A program made the translations under genes and the position numbers. Below, in pieces: positions 21,901-31,692 of a stretch of 64,000 nucleotides of DNA (the stretch's first letter is position 1; each line of letters begins with the position of its first letter). Source of the DNA: Calonectria ilicicola (Eukaryota > Ascomycota > Sordariomycetes > Hypocreales > Nectriaceae); contig CP085827.1 of NCBI GenBank assembly GCA_020809705.1, forward strand, positions 1,736,001 to 1,800,000, given 5' to 3'. The notes under the pieces are model-generated. The model searched no databases. It had not been told where the DNA came from and saw nothing but the letters and a program-made list of their open reading frames with translations.

Positions 21901-24454
21901 GCAACAAATACACAACTACCACCTCGCGTAACCGGCATTATACATCATGTTGGGGTTGTACCCACCTTGGCTCTGACCACCGAACAATCCCTGTCCGACT
22001 CCGGCGTTGCCCTGAGACTGGTGCTGCATTCTAGCCTGCAGGATACTCGGGTCTGCAAGATCTACTAAACCACTCCCCCCAGAGGAGGAAGTGTTAGCGT
22101 GCCTGTGCTTCTTCCCCTTCTTCTTCTGCTTGGAGCCCATGTCTTGGAATGCTCCAGGCTGGTTACCATAGAGCGAGGCCAGGAGCCCGGAAGCAGGAGC
22201 TGGGGTGGAGGTAGAGGAAGGTGGGTATTGGTTGGAAAAAGAAGAGATCATGTACTCACGCTTTCCCGCATCATGAGCCTGGTTATTGTTACCCCGGCTC
22301 CTTCCGATCAAACTCTGAAGCAACTCGTTCGAGTTGTCCTTAGGCGCACCGCCGAAACCGGCGCCGCCAAATCCTTGACCAAACATGCTTGGGGGAGTTC
22401 CAGTAGACTTGAGGCCGGGGGGAGGACCCGGCATCGATGTGCCATAAAATTGGTTGGATCCTTGAGACTGGAACGAATTCGGCATCATGGAAGATTGCTG
22501 AGCCATGATGCGTGGGTTGGCTGCTAGCTTGACGTTGGTGGCAGCAGTCTGGTTATCGTTGGCGAAGCTGAACCTAGAAGACTGGCGGTTGTGGCCCTGC
22601 TGCTGGCTCTGGAAGTTGCCGCCCTGGTTGGTGATTCCAGGTGGAACATCAAAGCCGCTCTGAGAACGAAGGAATAACTGCTGAGGTGTCATAGTTCGCG
22701 ACAGCGGATTGCCTGGGTTCTGGTTAAAACTAGATCCAGTGAGGGCGGGTCCGAAAATACCGTCGGTGTTGTTCCTTTGGATCGGGGGCTGAGTGCTGGG
22801 TCGGCGTTGCTCAAAGCCGTCACCTGCAGCCTCTCGATCCTCGGGCTCACCTCCCAAGGCCAGACTTCCACCAGTCTCGGGCTCACCCTCAGAGGGCTCA
22901 CGAACCTCGGCCTGTTCCTCTTGCTCACCGCTAAGTCGGGAATCTTCCTCTTCCCGCATTGCTTTCCGCTTCTCGCCACCACGAACATCAAACAGGGGAG
23001 GATTCTGGCCTTCGACCTCTGCAGTCACCATGATGGGAAGGGTGCATGCCTGCAAGGCCTTCAGCAGCGCTCTCAGTGAACTTTCAGGGATACCCTTGGG
23101 CTCCACTGGGAGTACAGGCTCCGGCTCCTTGGATGTTGAGCTAGAACTGGAAGACTCAGCCACTGGTTCATCCTCCTCCTCTTCTTCCTCCTCCACAGCC
23201 TCTTCTGGAACGGGCTCTGCAGTAACAGGCACGGATGCAGGCACGGATGCAGACACGGCAGGGCTCGACGCGGCACCACTGGTTGCGTGGCTGCCTCGCC
23301 GGCTCCGTTGAGGATTTCGTGCCCAGTTTGCAGACGATGGCAAGGCAGATCCGTCTGCACCGTTCTCCGAGCCCTCCTTACTTGCGGATCTCGCCATGGG
23401 ATGAGAGACCGCGGGTGGTGGCGGTGGGGTGGGCTGAGGGGCTTGCCGAGAAACGGAACGTGAACCGCCACCGGGCAGAGGCCGTTGCGTATGAATACTG
23501 TTCATGGACGACAAGTCTTGCCGAGAGTAGCTATCTTCCTCGTCACCTTGCTCGTGCAAGAACATGCATCCTGGGTTGCCACATTTCTCGTTCTTCAGCC
23601 AGGCTGAGCAGTATTTCGTTGTGCCGTGCTGCGCCTTAAGCACCCGATCACCATTCTGAGAGCCATGCACGGCCTGGATGCAACGTGTTGCCTCCTCTGG
23701 TTTCTCAAAAGTGACATAAATGCCCAGTGACTGGTGCTGGCCGTCGGAACTCTTTCGGTTGCTAATAGAAATTTTTTGAATATTTCCGTATTGGCCAAAA
23801 AACTCGGGTTTTCTTAGAGTCTTGAGCAGTTCGTCTTCTCGCACGGTGGGGGCGAGACCAGTGATGTAGACGAGGTTCTTCTGGACGACTCGCACTCCGA
23901 TGAGGTTCTTACGGTTCTCCTTTTCGGCCTCGCGCTTCTGAACCTCTTTCTGCCGTTGCTCTTGGGCACGTTTCTTCTGGTTCTTCTGTATATTGGCTCG
24001 GAACTCGGCGACTCTTCATGACTCGTCAGCGTGGGGAACTTGACTCGGAAAACCGAGACCAGGGGGGGGCGAAACGTACTCTTCTTGCGTCACCACCTTC
24101 CACTGTATCGTCTTCTCGTCGTATGGTCGTCGACATGCGGGACAGAGCCCGTTCATGTTATTCTTGATGTTGTTGAAACAGAACTGGCATACCTACAGGA
24201 CAGGGTTAGCGCGACGTGGCATGTAGCCACCAGCAGTGGCAGAGACGTTCGAGCGGTCATACCTGGTAGCCGCAGGGGCATGGTCGGAAATTTCTGTCTG
24301 AAAGATCGAACTCTTCGATGCAGAGAGGGCTGTGAGAGTGGTCAGCTCAGGTACCCAATGTTGGGCGAGGATGCAAGGCTCAGCAGGGCAGGCCCCGCAA
24401 CATTACATACCAGGTATCTTCCTCCTCTTCGAAGAAAGAATCTTGGGGCGCCAT
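18949..24454 (-). CDS. NOT4: CCR4-NOT E3 ubiquitin ligase subunit NOT4
   Basis: Exons on the minus strand: 24411-24454, 24263-24329, 24080-24192, 21966-24013 and 18949-21263; total 1528 residues. The N-terminus carries the C4C4 RING typical of NOT4/CNOT4, with Cys at 15, 18, 32, 34, 39, 42, 54 and 57. A basic coiled linker follows, then an RRM (about 120-205) and a CCCH zinc finger (KYCSAWLKNEKCGNPGC). The middle is Gln/Asn/Pro/Gly-rich. The second half has a Lys/Glu repeat (about 19965-20040) and a Cys cluster (CKDCSCKC) before a conserved-looking C-terminal domain. NOT4 ubiquitinates ribosomal and nascent-chain substrates during stalled translation. The last intron (21264-21965, donor GTGGGT, acceptor CAG) is 702 bp; if retained, translation ends at 21916 after YNAGYARW. 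The RING exons are certain; fusion with the second half is likely but unproven. Confidence 0.88.
21264..21965 (-). other. Long putative NOT4 intron with in-frame early stop
   Basis: Donor GTGGGT and acceptor CAG join residues ...GGQSQ to DDELPSLAEAS in frame. At 702 bp it is about ten times longer than the other NOT4 introns (66-81 bp). Unspliced, the frame runs 16 more codons and stops at 21916, so this segment could also serve as the 3' UTR of a shorter transcript. The downstream frame has no ATG near its start, which argues against a separate gene. Confidence 0.6.
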
Positions 24455-24890
24455 GGTGACAGTCTGGAGTGAGGGTGCGTGATGGGTGGGGTGTGGATTA
24501 TGATGCTGTAGTGGGAGCAAAGGGGAGAGAGAGGATTGAATGAAATGATGGAGATCTTCTGTATGCACCAAGGCTGCGAAAGAGAAAGATGCAATCCGCC
24601 TAATCTGTGTTTAGCCTAGTCTAGTGTTTTTCTCACGTGATTATTCCCATGCCACTGGGCTGAACTGGGGCGGGCGAGACTGATAGATAGGTACCATCCA
24701 GCTGGCGGCTTGATCCGGCAAAATGCAAGTACCACGGTAGCCACGGCAGAACCCCGGAAATTCCGGATCGTGAAGTCGCCGCTAAGATCCTTCGAGCCAA
24801 TACTGGCAGCATCATTACCAACACCAAAGACTTTCGTCCCGACGACGCCCTCCCATCGCCAATTGGCCTTGTACCGTCACATAACCGGCC
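24455..24890. promoter_or_regulatory. Bidirectional promoter of NOT4 and complex I 30-kDa gene
   Basis: 436 bases separate the two divergent ATGs (24454 minus, 24891 plus). The palindrome TCACGTGA lies at 24633-24640, an E-box of the kind bound by Cbf1-like bHLH factors in yeasts. Both transcription units probably start within this stretch. Confidence 0.6.
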
Positions 24891-25816
24891 ATGGCGACCC
24901 AATTCTCCCGAAGCAGAGCCCTCGCCTCAGCTCTGCGGCCCGTAAAGCCGTCGATCCAGGTCCGCAACGAGCAGGCAATCCGCTGCCTGTCCAGCACGGC
25001 TCGCCAATATGTCGCAATGCCGAAGGAGGTTACCAACCCGCGAATGGCTCCCCGCGACCACATTGGCAGCCTCAAGGCCCCCATTGTCAACCCGGCCGAC
25101 AAGTACCAGAGCAAGGCCGACAACATGCACCGATATGGTGCCTGGTTGATGAGCTGCTTGCCCAAGTACATCCAGCAGTTCTCCGTCTGGAAGGATGAAC
25201 TCACCATCTACATTTCACCCTCGGGTGTCATTCCCGTCTTCAGCTTCCTGAAGTGTTGGTATTCTGTTATCCAACGCACCCAATTGCATTGCTAATTCTT
25301 CACCCAGACAACACTGCCGCCGAGTTCACCCAGGTCAGCACCGTCACTGCCGCTGACTTCCCCACACGCGAGAACCGCTTCGAGGTTGTCTACCAGCTAC
25401 TCTCCGTCCGACACAACTCCCGCATCCGTGTCAAGACCTACGCCGACGAAGCCTCCCCCGTTCCCAGCATCACCGGCCTCTTTGACGGCGCCAACTGGTA
25501 CGAGCGTGAGGTCTACGATCTCTTTGGTGTCTTCTTCGCCGGCCACCCCGATCTCCGACGAATCATGACCGACTACGGTTTTGAGGGCCACCCGCTCCGT
25601 AAGGATTTCCCCTTGACCGGATACACCGAGATTCGCTACGATGAGGAGAAGAAGCGCATCGTCACCGAGCCCCTTGAGCTTACCCAGGCCTTCCGTAACT
25701 TTGAGGGTGGATCCAGCGCCTGGGAGCCCGTTGGTGCTGGTGAGAACCGCACACCGGACTCTTTCCAGCTCCCAACACCTAAGCCGGAGGAGAAGAAGGA
25801 GGAGCCAAAGAAATAA
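24891..25816 (+). CDS. Complex I 30-kDa subunit (NDUFS3/NuoC type)
   Basis: Exons 24891-25254 and 25308-25816 encode 290 residues of NADH:ubiquinone oxidoreductase, peripheral arm. The N-terminal ~40 residues form a mitochondrial presequence (Arg/Ser/Ala-rich, with RCLSSTAR). The 30-kDa domain covers about 75-230 with the family signature: [35 protein letters not shown], and [18 protein letters not shown]. The C-terminal tail is Lys/Glu/Pro-rich. The intron is 53 bp and uses an unusual donor, GTTGGT. Nearby GT sites shift the frame or create a stop, so this donor is the only one that keeps the conserved sequence. Essential for respiration; divergent from NOT4. Confidence 0.95.
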
Positions 25817-26432
25817 ACGGGGGTGGTTGCCCAAGCTGTATAAGAAGATTTCACTTGTTAGAAATATCAACCTGGTTTCGGTTTATCATGTCCCACTTTT
25901 GTTTGTTGCCCGTGTCACTGTGCCAGCCTTAACATGCACTCTATGGAGAAGGGGGAAAAAAGGAAACCGTTGGGAGCCTTATTTCAAGTCTTATTTTTCT
26001 CAATGCTGTACACGGGGTGATGAGGAGAAAGTGGACTGGCTTACGCAGTCGAGCCTTGTGGAATTGCATGATGGTACTTTTAAGCATTCACGTGTGACAA
26101 GATGATTGGTACCACCTCGGAAACAAAAGCTGATGAGCCAGGGACCGGGCGACTATGGCCCTGCACCCGCTGCGTCACACAACATTTGTGACATATCAAA
26201 CATATCACTATATTGTGCAAGCATTACGTCGGCTCACATCCAGAACGTGATGGTGGTGGCACATCCAGATTCCCCCGCCCGGCTCGTCCGATCTTAAGTA
26301 CCGTGGGCCCCCGGTCTTGCCACCCATGCCTTTGCCGCCACTTCTAGATGCAAAGAGAGCAATTTATTGCCTCCGCTGCATTTCGGATTGATTGATTTCC
26401 TATATTCCATGATTGCATGATCCATTGATCTC
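25817..26432. other. Intergenic
   Basis: 3' flank of the complex I gene and promoter of the following small gene. A CACGTG lies near 26091. No RNA gene or repeat is seen. Confidence 0.5.
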
Positions 26433-26729
26433 ATGGCTGCCACATTTATTCCGCCGACTCTGCCATCTCCTTCGACCGGATCAACCACTTCGAGCCAGTC
26501 GTCAATCAAGGATCTCGAGGACGAATTCCAGACACTGCGGGACAAGAACCTAAGTTATGAGGACGACGTCGAATTTCACAGGTTCATCGGCGTGCTCGAT
26601 CTCGTCGATGCCGTCGTCATCGAGCGCCCCGCCAAGGATCTAAGGCGGCGATCAATTACACAACTTTTCAAAAACTTCAAAAAACGGGAAAAGCCCTCGA
26701 TCCCAGATTCCATCATGTCTTCAGATTGA
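26433..26729 (+). CDS. Small hypothetical protein, 98 residues
   Basis: ATG at 26433 (TCATGG) opens a 98-residue frame. A Ser/Thr/Pro-rich start is followed by an acidic, helical-looking stretch (SIKDLEDEFQTLRDKN), a hydrophobic segment (FIGVLDLVDAVVIE) and a basic tail (KNFKKREK). There is no signal peptide or true membrane helix. I recognise no family. The pattern of acidic, hydrophobic and basic blocks looks protein-like rather than random, but a frame this short could still be chance. Confidence 0.5.
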   Translation: MAATFIPPTLPSPSTGSTTSSQSSIKDLEDEFQTLRDKNLSYEDDVEFHRFIGVLDLVDAVVIERPAKDLRRRSITQLFKNFKKREKPSIPDSIMSSD

Positions 26730-29078
26730 CGAGATTCTTCCTCCCCGAGAGGTTTCAAACACGGTGGTTCAGCCATTCCGCTGCTCTTCGGCGCGGGCTC
26801 CGCCGGGCGGATAGGTTGAGTCGACTAGGCGCGGGGTTTTCCGACAGATCATATGCGACGGGTTGCGTAATGCTGCGCACATCTCGTTACGCCGGCGTTC
26901 ATTTCATTCCCTTGGTGTCTCTCTTTTCTTTTCATATTTCTTTTATTTCTTTTGTTTCTTTTGTTTTTCTTTTTTTTACTCGTGGCCTCTGTCAGGTCAT
27001 GATGTGGGATCAAATGGTTGCTTGGTGGCGTCTCGTATTCTCAGCTTGTCTTGGTTGAGCTGGCACATTATTCAGAAGAAAGCCGAGACACCCGGGTCCA
27101 GACTTCTTGGAGTCTCAGAAAAAACTGGGCAGATGATGTATACTATGAATTTATTGATAAGGAAATTTTTATTTCTCTCGTATTCTGTCACATTCCCTAT
27201 CTTGTGATGTCGTCTTCCTGTGCAGAGATACATCGTATTCAGCGCACATCATGGTAAACGCACTGTCTATGTCACCCACCAGTCGACCTGGTATCCTTGT
27301 CGCATTCGTTTTTCCAAGTCACAAAAGCAAGCCGCGAATGGCATTAGTACGGCATTAGCATGGCATTATACTGCCTTAGCAATTTAGTTTTTTCCCACTC
27401 ATTGCAATAAACGCAATCAAACCCTTGTTTATTACAAGTAAGCTTGAGTAAACAAGGCCAAAAAAAAAGACCTGTAAAAGAATAATACACACGAAGTACC
27501 ATCAAGATAAGCAGGTGCCTTCTTTTATTTGTCAGACTCGTTTGATTCAGTATTTTAGGGACATGGGTGTGGCTTACTTGCATCATGCACGATCTATTCT
27601 TCTCCTATCAAAAGGCGGGTGTCGCCATACCATCCCAGTGAGTGACAGCGGGCTAATGGGACGGCGCTTACAAGGCTTCACCAGCGCGGAGCCCGCAAAG
27701 GTTTTCAAACATGAAGAAGCAAGTTGAGGGCACATCGCTAAACACCAGAACATTGACTATCCATGCTCAAAAAGCGACCGGTGGTGGCGAAGTACCGAAA
27801 TGTAAGGATCTTCTCTGTTCCAAAATAAAAATAAAATATATGTATGATGATCGGACATACTCTCCTGCTACGTAATTCTCTCAGTATACCTTTGTCGATT
27901 GCCCAAGAGCGTCAAGGCACATGAATATAGATATAACTACTTCGCTTTCAGATACAAGATTCGCACTCTCTCCTATGCCTATCGACAAAATTCGGGCATA
28001 TTAAAAGGGGAATTTTGTAAAAGAACCTAATCGCGATTCTGTGCAGGTGGCCAGTAAGGGTGGTGTCCTCTAGGAATGGTGTATACTTATGACTAGCTCC
28101 TCTTACAACTGGAATGTCGCCCCAGTTCTGAACGATTCGGGTCAAATTATGGCCGATAAAACATTTGACGGTACACAAAATCCGGATTCTCAAAATAAAA
28201 GACCTTATCTGCAAAATTTATTCCCCAGCCTACCGGTTGCAACAAACAAAGTCCGCATTCGACCTTGGTGACATCAAGGCATGTAGGGTAATCGCTCCGA
28301 AGCTCTCTCCGATATTCTTCTGTGCACAATCCCAGTCTCCATCCGATTAATATTTTTATCGGGTAAAAAAAAAAGTAGGATGATTTAATTTTATTGGTGT
28401 AGCGAGAATTATTTAATTTCCATCATTATCCAACGAAAGATCTTTAGCAGTGTGAAGTCGCTTGCTGCTCGTTGGTGAGATCAATTCTGGGATCTGCCCC
28501 AAAAACATGGCACTGGCTCGAATCCATGGTGGCATGTAACTCTTTGGGATAGATTTACAATAGGCTTTGGTCCGCTATAAACTTTGGAATTTAACTCGCC
28601 CAAGTGCCACGCGGCGCCTTAGACATGGGGCCGCTCCAATGGGAGTCCTGGCCAATAGATGAGGCTTGGCTTTAAACACCATGGTTCAGCCTAAACACCA
28701 AGACAAGCTTTGTGTCAAGAATCTAGATGAACTCATAGCCCATTCAAGCAGCAATTAAATTGAACTAGTAAGCCAAATGGGCTGCCCCCTAGCCGAGAAG
28801 GGTTTTAATGCCTACGTTATGCGGTCCACCGGAACGTCGCCTTACTCTGGACGTCCAAGATCATCAAAGCTTAAGCTTACAACTTTGGGGTCGGTTACTA
28901 TGAGCGCCAGAGTGCGATCACATTTTGCCCCTACGCTAGGCCATCTGGCTGTACCCAAAGTCGCTGGTTCTATAAAGAGCCCCGGAGGAATGGTGGCTAT
29001 AAGAGAAGTTTTCCTGGTCTTGTTGTCATTTCTTCAACCGCCCACACATCGCCAATCCGGCCATTGGCGATAATAGCC
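26730..29078. other. Long intergenic stretch, no gene seen
   Basis: About 2.3 kb with AT-rich patches (27330-27500, 27830-28450) and many short frames without protein-like features. A 98-codon frame from ATG 28777 ends at 29073, just before the rhodopsin-like gene. It overlaps that gene's TATA box, so I treat it as promoter sequence. Confidence 0.5.
28971..28976 (+). promoter_or_regulatory. TATA box of the rhodopsin-like gene
   Basis: TATAAA 108 bases upstream of the ATG at 29079, in otherwise GC-balanced sequence. The spacing suits a fungal TATA promoter. This is motif evidence only. Confidence 0.45.
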
Positions 29079-30458
29079 ATGGATTCTTTGGTAATCGAGG
29101 CATTCACCTACCTGGCGGTGAGCCTCTGCATCGTCAGCTTTCGAATATTCTGTCGGGCGAGACATGGGTGTCGAAATATAAAGACGGATGACTACCTCAT
29201 GATCCTTGCTATGTTTCCCTACATTGCGGAGACGGGTCTTTCGTATACGGTCGGTATGGTATATCATGGGCTCGCCAACAGCGGTATGACGGATGAACAG
29301 CGTGCCTCTGTCTCGCCAAATAGCGAAGAGCACAGAATCCGGTGAGTTGAGACGAAAACAATGCGGCTCGGTCGTTGAGAGTGCCGGATCCCATTAACCC
29401 TGGACAGAGTTGGCGGGTCAATAAACCAAATCGTCGGCTGGTCGTTGTACACAACAGTAACATGGATAATCAAGACCTCCATGTGTGCCTTCTATTATCG
29501 ATTAACTGTACGATTGCGAACCTTCACGGACGGAAACGAAACCTCAACAGACTAATGAATAATCTATAGAAGGGCCTTGACGGCTTCGCATTGAGGATAT
29601 ACGTAGGATATGCGTTAATTGCCTCCTCATATGTCGCCTGCATGTGTTGCATTCTCCTTAGTTGTCGTCCTATGCATAAGCTCTGGCAGATTGACCCGAA
29701 CCCGGGAAGTAAGTTGCTTTATGGATGCCGAAAGAATCGAGAGTCTTGTACGATGCGAACGGGGCTGAATAAAACCTCTAGATCTCTGCCAACCTGCCAC
29801 CAACCGACTCAGTATCTATGTCTCTATGATCTCCAATGCTGTAACGGATATATATTTGATGCTAATTCCGCTCCCTTTGATATGGGGAGGTAATAGCCCC
29901 CGACTGAAAAAGATAAGTCTCACAATCCTTTTCTCTGGTGGACTTTTTGTCCTCGCCGCCGGACTTGTTAGGTGTACACTTATTCTACAGGTGAATATTG
30001 ACGCCACTTATAACCCTGGGAAAGCCTTTATTATTGACACTTATCTGCAGGACGAGTACATGGGCCCCAGGCAAGGCGCTGCCTGGGCGGTTCGAGAGTT
30101 ATTCGTGTGCGTACTAACCACGAACCTGCCAGTGACCTGGGGTTTCGTACGGCAGAGGCTGCATGGAAGCTTTGCATGCCCACTGTCTGGTGGTTCTCAT
30201 TGTAACAATGAGTATGAACCTCAAAGATACAGGGGAAGTGAGGCCAGCTGGCGTGACAAACAAACCAAGACGATGGTACGGAGCGAGGGTGGCTCGAGAC
30301 ACGACATGTTTATAGATACGCGCGATGGCAGTTCTGACGAAATGGTTCGTGGTGCTGCACCAGTGGGACGGATCAGGAAAGATGTTGAATTCACTCTCTC
30401 ATGTTCCGAGGCACCAACATCTGAGAAGGAATCCATGGACAAGTATAGGACTGAATAG
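29079..30458 (+). CDS. PTH11-like / fungal rhodopsin-domain membrane protein
   Basis: Exons 29079-29341, 29408-29507, 29570-29708 and 29782-30458, with GTGAGT, GTACGA and GTAAGT donors and in-frame joins, give 392 residues. About seven hydrophobic segments span residues 1-290, with hallmarks of the family: DDYLMILAM after the first segment, a Gly/Ser-rich third segment, and SNAVTDIYLMLIPLPLIWG. The tail is hydrophilic, Ser/Arg/Glu-rich and cytosolic. Members sit in the plasma membrane; PTH11 of the rice blast fungus is a host-surface sensor, but most relatives are uncharacterised. A 60-bp segment, 29991-30050 (GTGAAT...CTGCAG), looks like one more intron of length 3n. Removing it gives 372 residues and a loop closer to family length. 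Confidence 0.85.
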
Positions 30459-31692
30459 GAAACCGGGGTCTACCGTTTCGGAAACGATTTATGACAAGCA
30501 ACAAACTAAGATAATAGGCCACCAGAAAATATTTAATAGTTAAACATACAATTACAATAATTTCTTTTTTTTCTAAGAAGGATCGACAAAAAATATATTG
30601 GTGATGAATGGAGGAAGAGGATTATGACTGACTTAATCAACCTGGAGCTGTAACTATGCGTGAGAGTTGGTCAAGGAAGAAAGGCGTCGACTTTGTGAAA
30701 CCTTCCTCTAGGGCTGCTATAGTATTGTCAGTGTATATATTGATTACGGTGTATTTGTTTTATCGTGGCATTTCAGAATGTAGTGGCGTTGAGCTTGTCT
30801 GCAACGTATGACAGTATTGATACATACCTGCGCTGTCACTAATGTGTAAAAAGTTAAGGATTGCTACATTCGATGTTTTGAGATAGACAGCTCTATAATG
30901 TTCTCGTATCGGTGTTAGTCTTAACAACAGTCACTTCCAGTCATGTGAATATCAATGTTATCACGATTGAATGCATCCTCAGGTTCATGTGGGCAGATAG
31001 AGATGATCATTTGGCGCTCAGTTCATCCATCTCTATTATTCAATATCCTACAACCATGGCTTCTTCTTCCACTGTTGTTCTCGCAAAGGGTCCGAAGCCA
31101 TCAGCATTGTGAGCCTCATCATCCATGGCCCCAATAATGTTGCATGCCCATCTCGGATCATTAAAATCCACATCCCGAGCAACAAGGTCAAACTGCCAGC
31201 CCGTCCGCCTCCCGGCCCCCGTGTTTCGCTATGCATATCCATCCGCCCATTTGCTTGTCTTCCTAGCATGTATATATATGAGAGAAGTAGAAAAGTTCCC
31301 AATTGCTCCGCCGCACAAAACAACTCCACAAGAAAAGAAAAGAGGCCTGCTGTGGAGCGCGAATAAAACCCAAACATGGAAAGTGAAAAATAGAGAATGG
31401 AAAAGCACACACAGAGAGAAATGAAATGGCTCATACAATCTTGTGCCTTCTCAGCATCGTTGTGCATGAAGCCAGCTCTCGTCTCATACAGTGATTTGAG
31501 ATTGGATGTGCAAACCTGTGACACCTTCACGCGCCCGTCTCCCAAAACTCCGCCATATGCTAGAACTCTGCTAGGAACGTTATACTCGACTGCCTCGCCT
31601 TTGCTGCTGCTGCCGTTGTGCCGATGATAGAATGGCTATATATAAGATTTGGAACTTGGGGTGGCAGGCCGACTTTGCAATGTCAAGCCCTC
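30459..31692. other. Intergenic, convergent 3' flanks
   Basis: 1.2 kb between the stop of the rhodopsin-like gene and the stop of the Zds1-family gene. It is AT-rich near 30530-30600. Nothing coding is supportable. Confidence 0.5.

Noticed and set aside
28515..28540. T-loop-like GGCTCGAATCC
   Set aside because: The flanking bases do not form a T-stem and no other tRNA arms are present.
28777..29073. 98-codon ATG frame upstream of the rhodopsin-like gene
   Set aside because: It overlaps a well-placed TATA box and ends six bases before the next ATG; composition is not protein-like. Treated as promoter.
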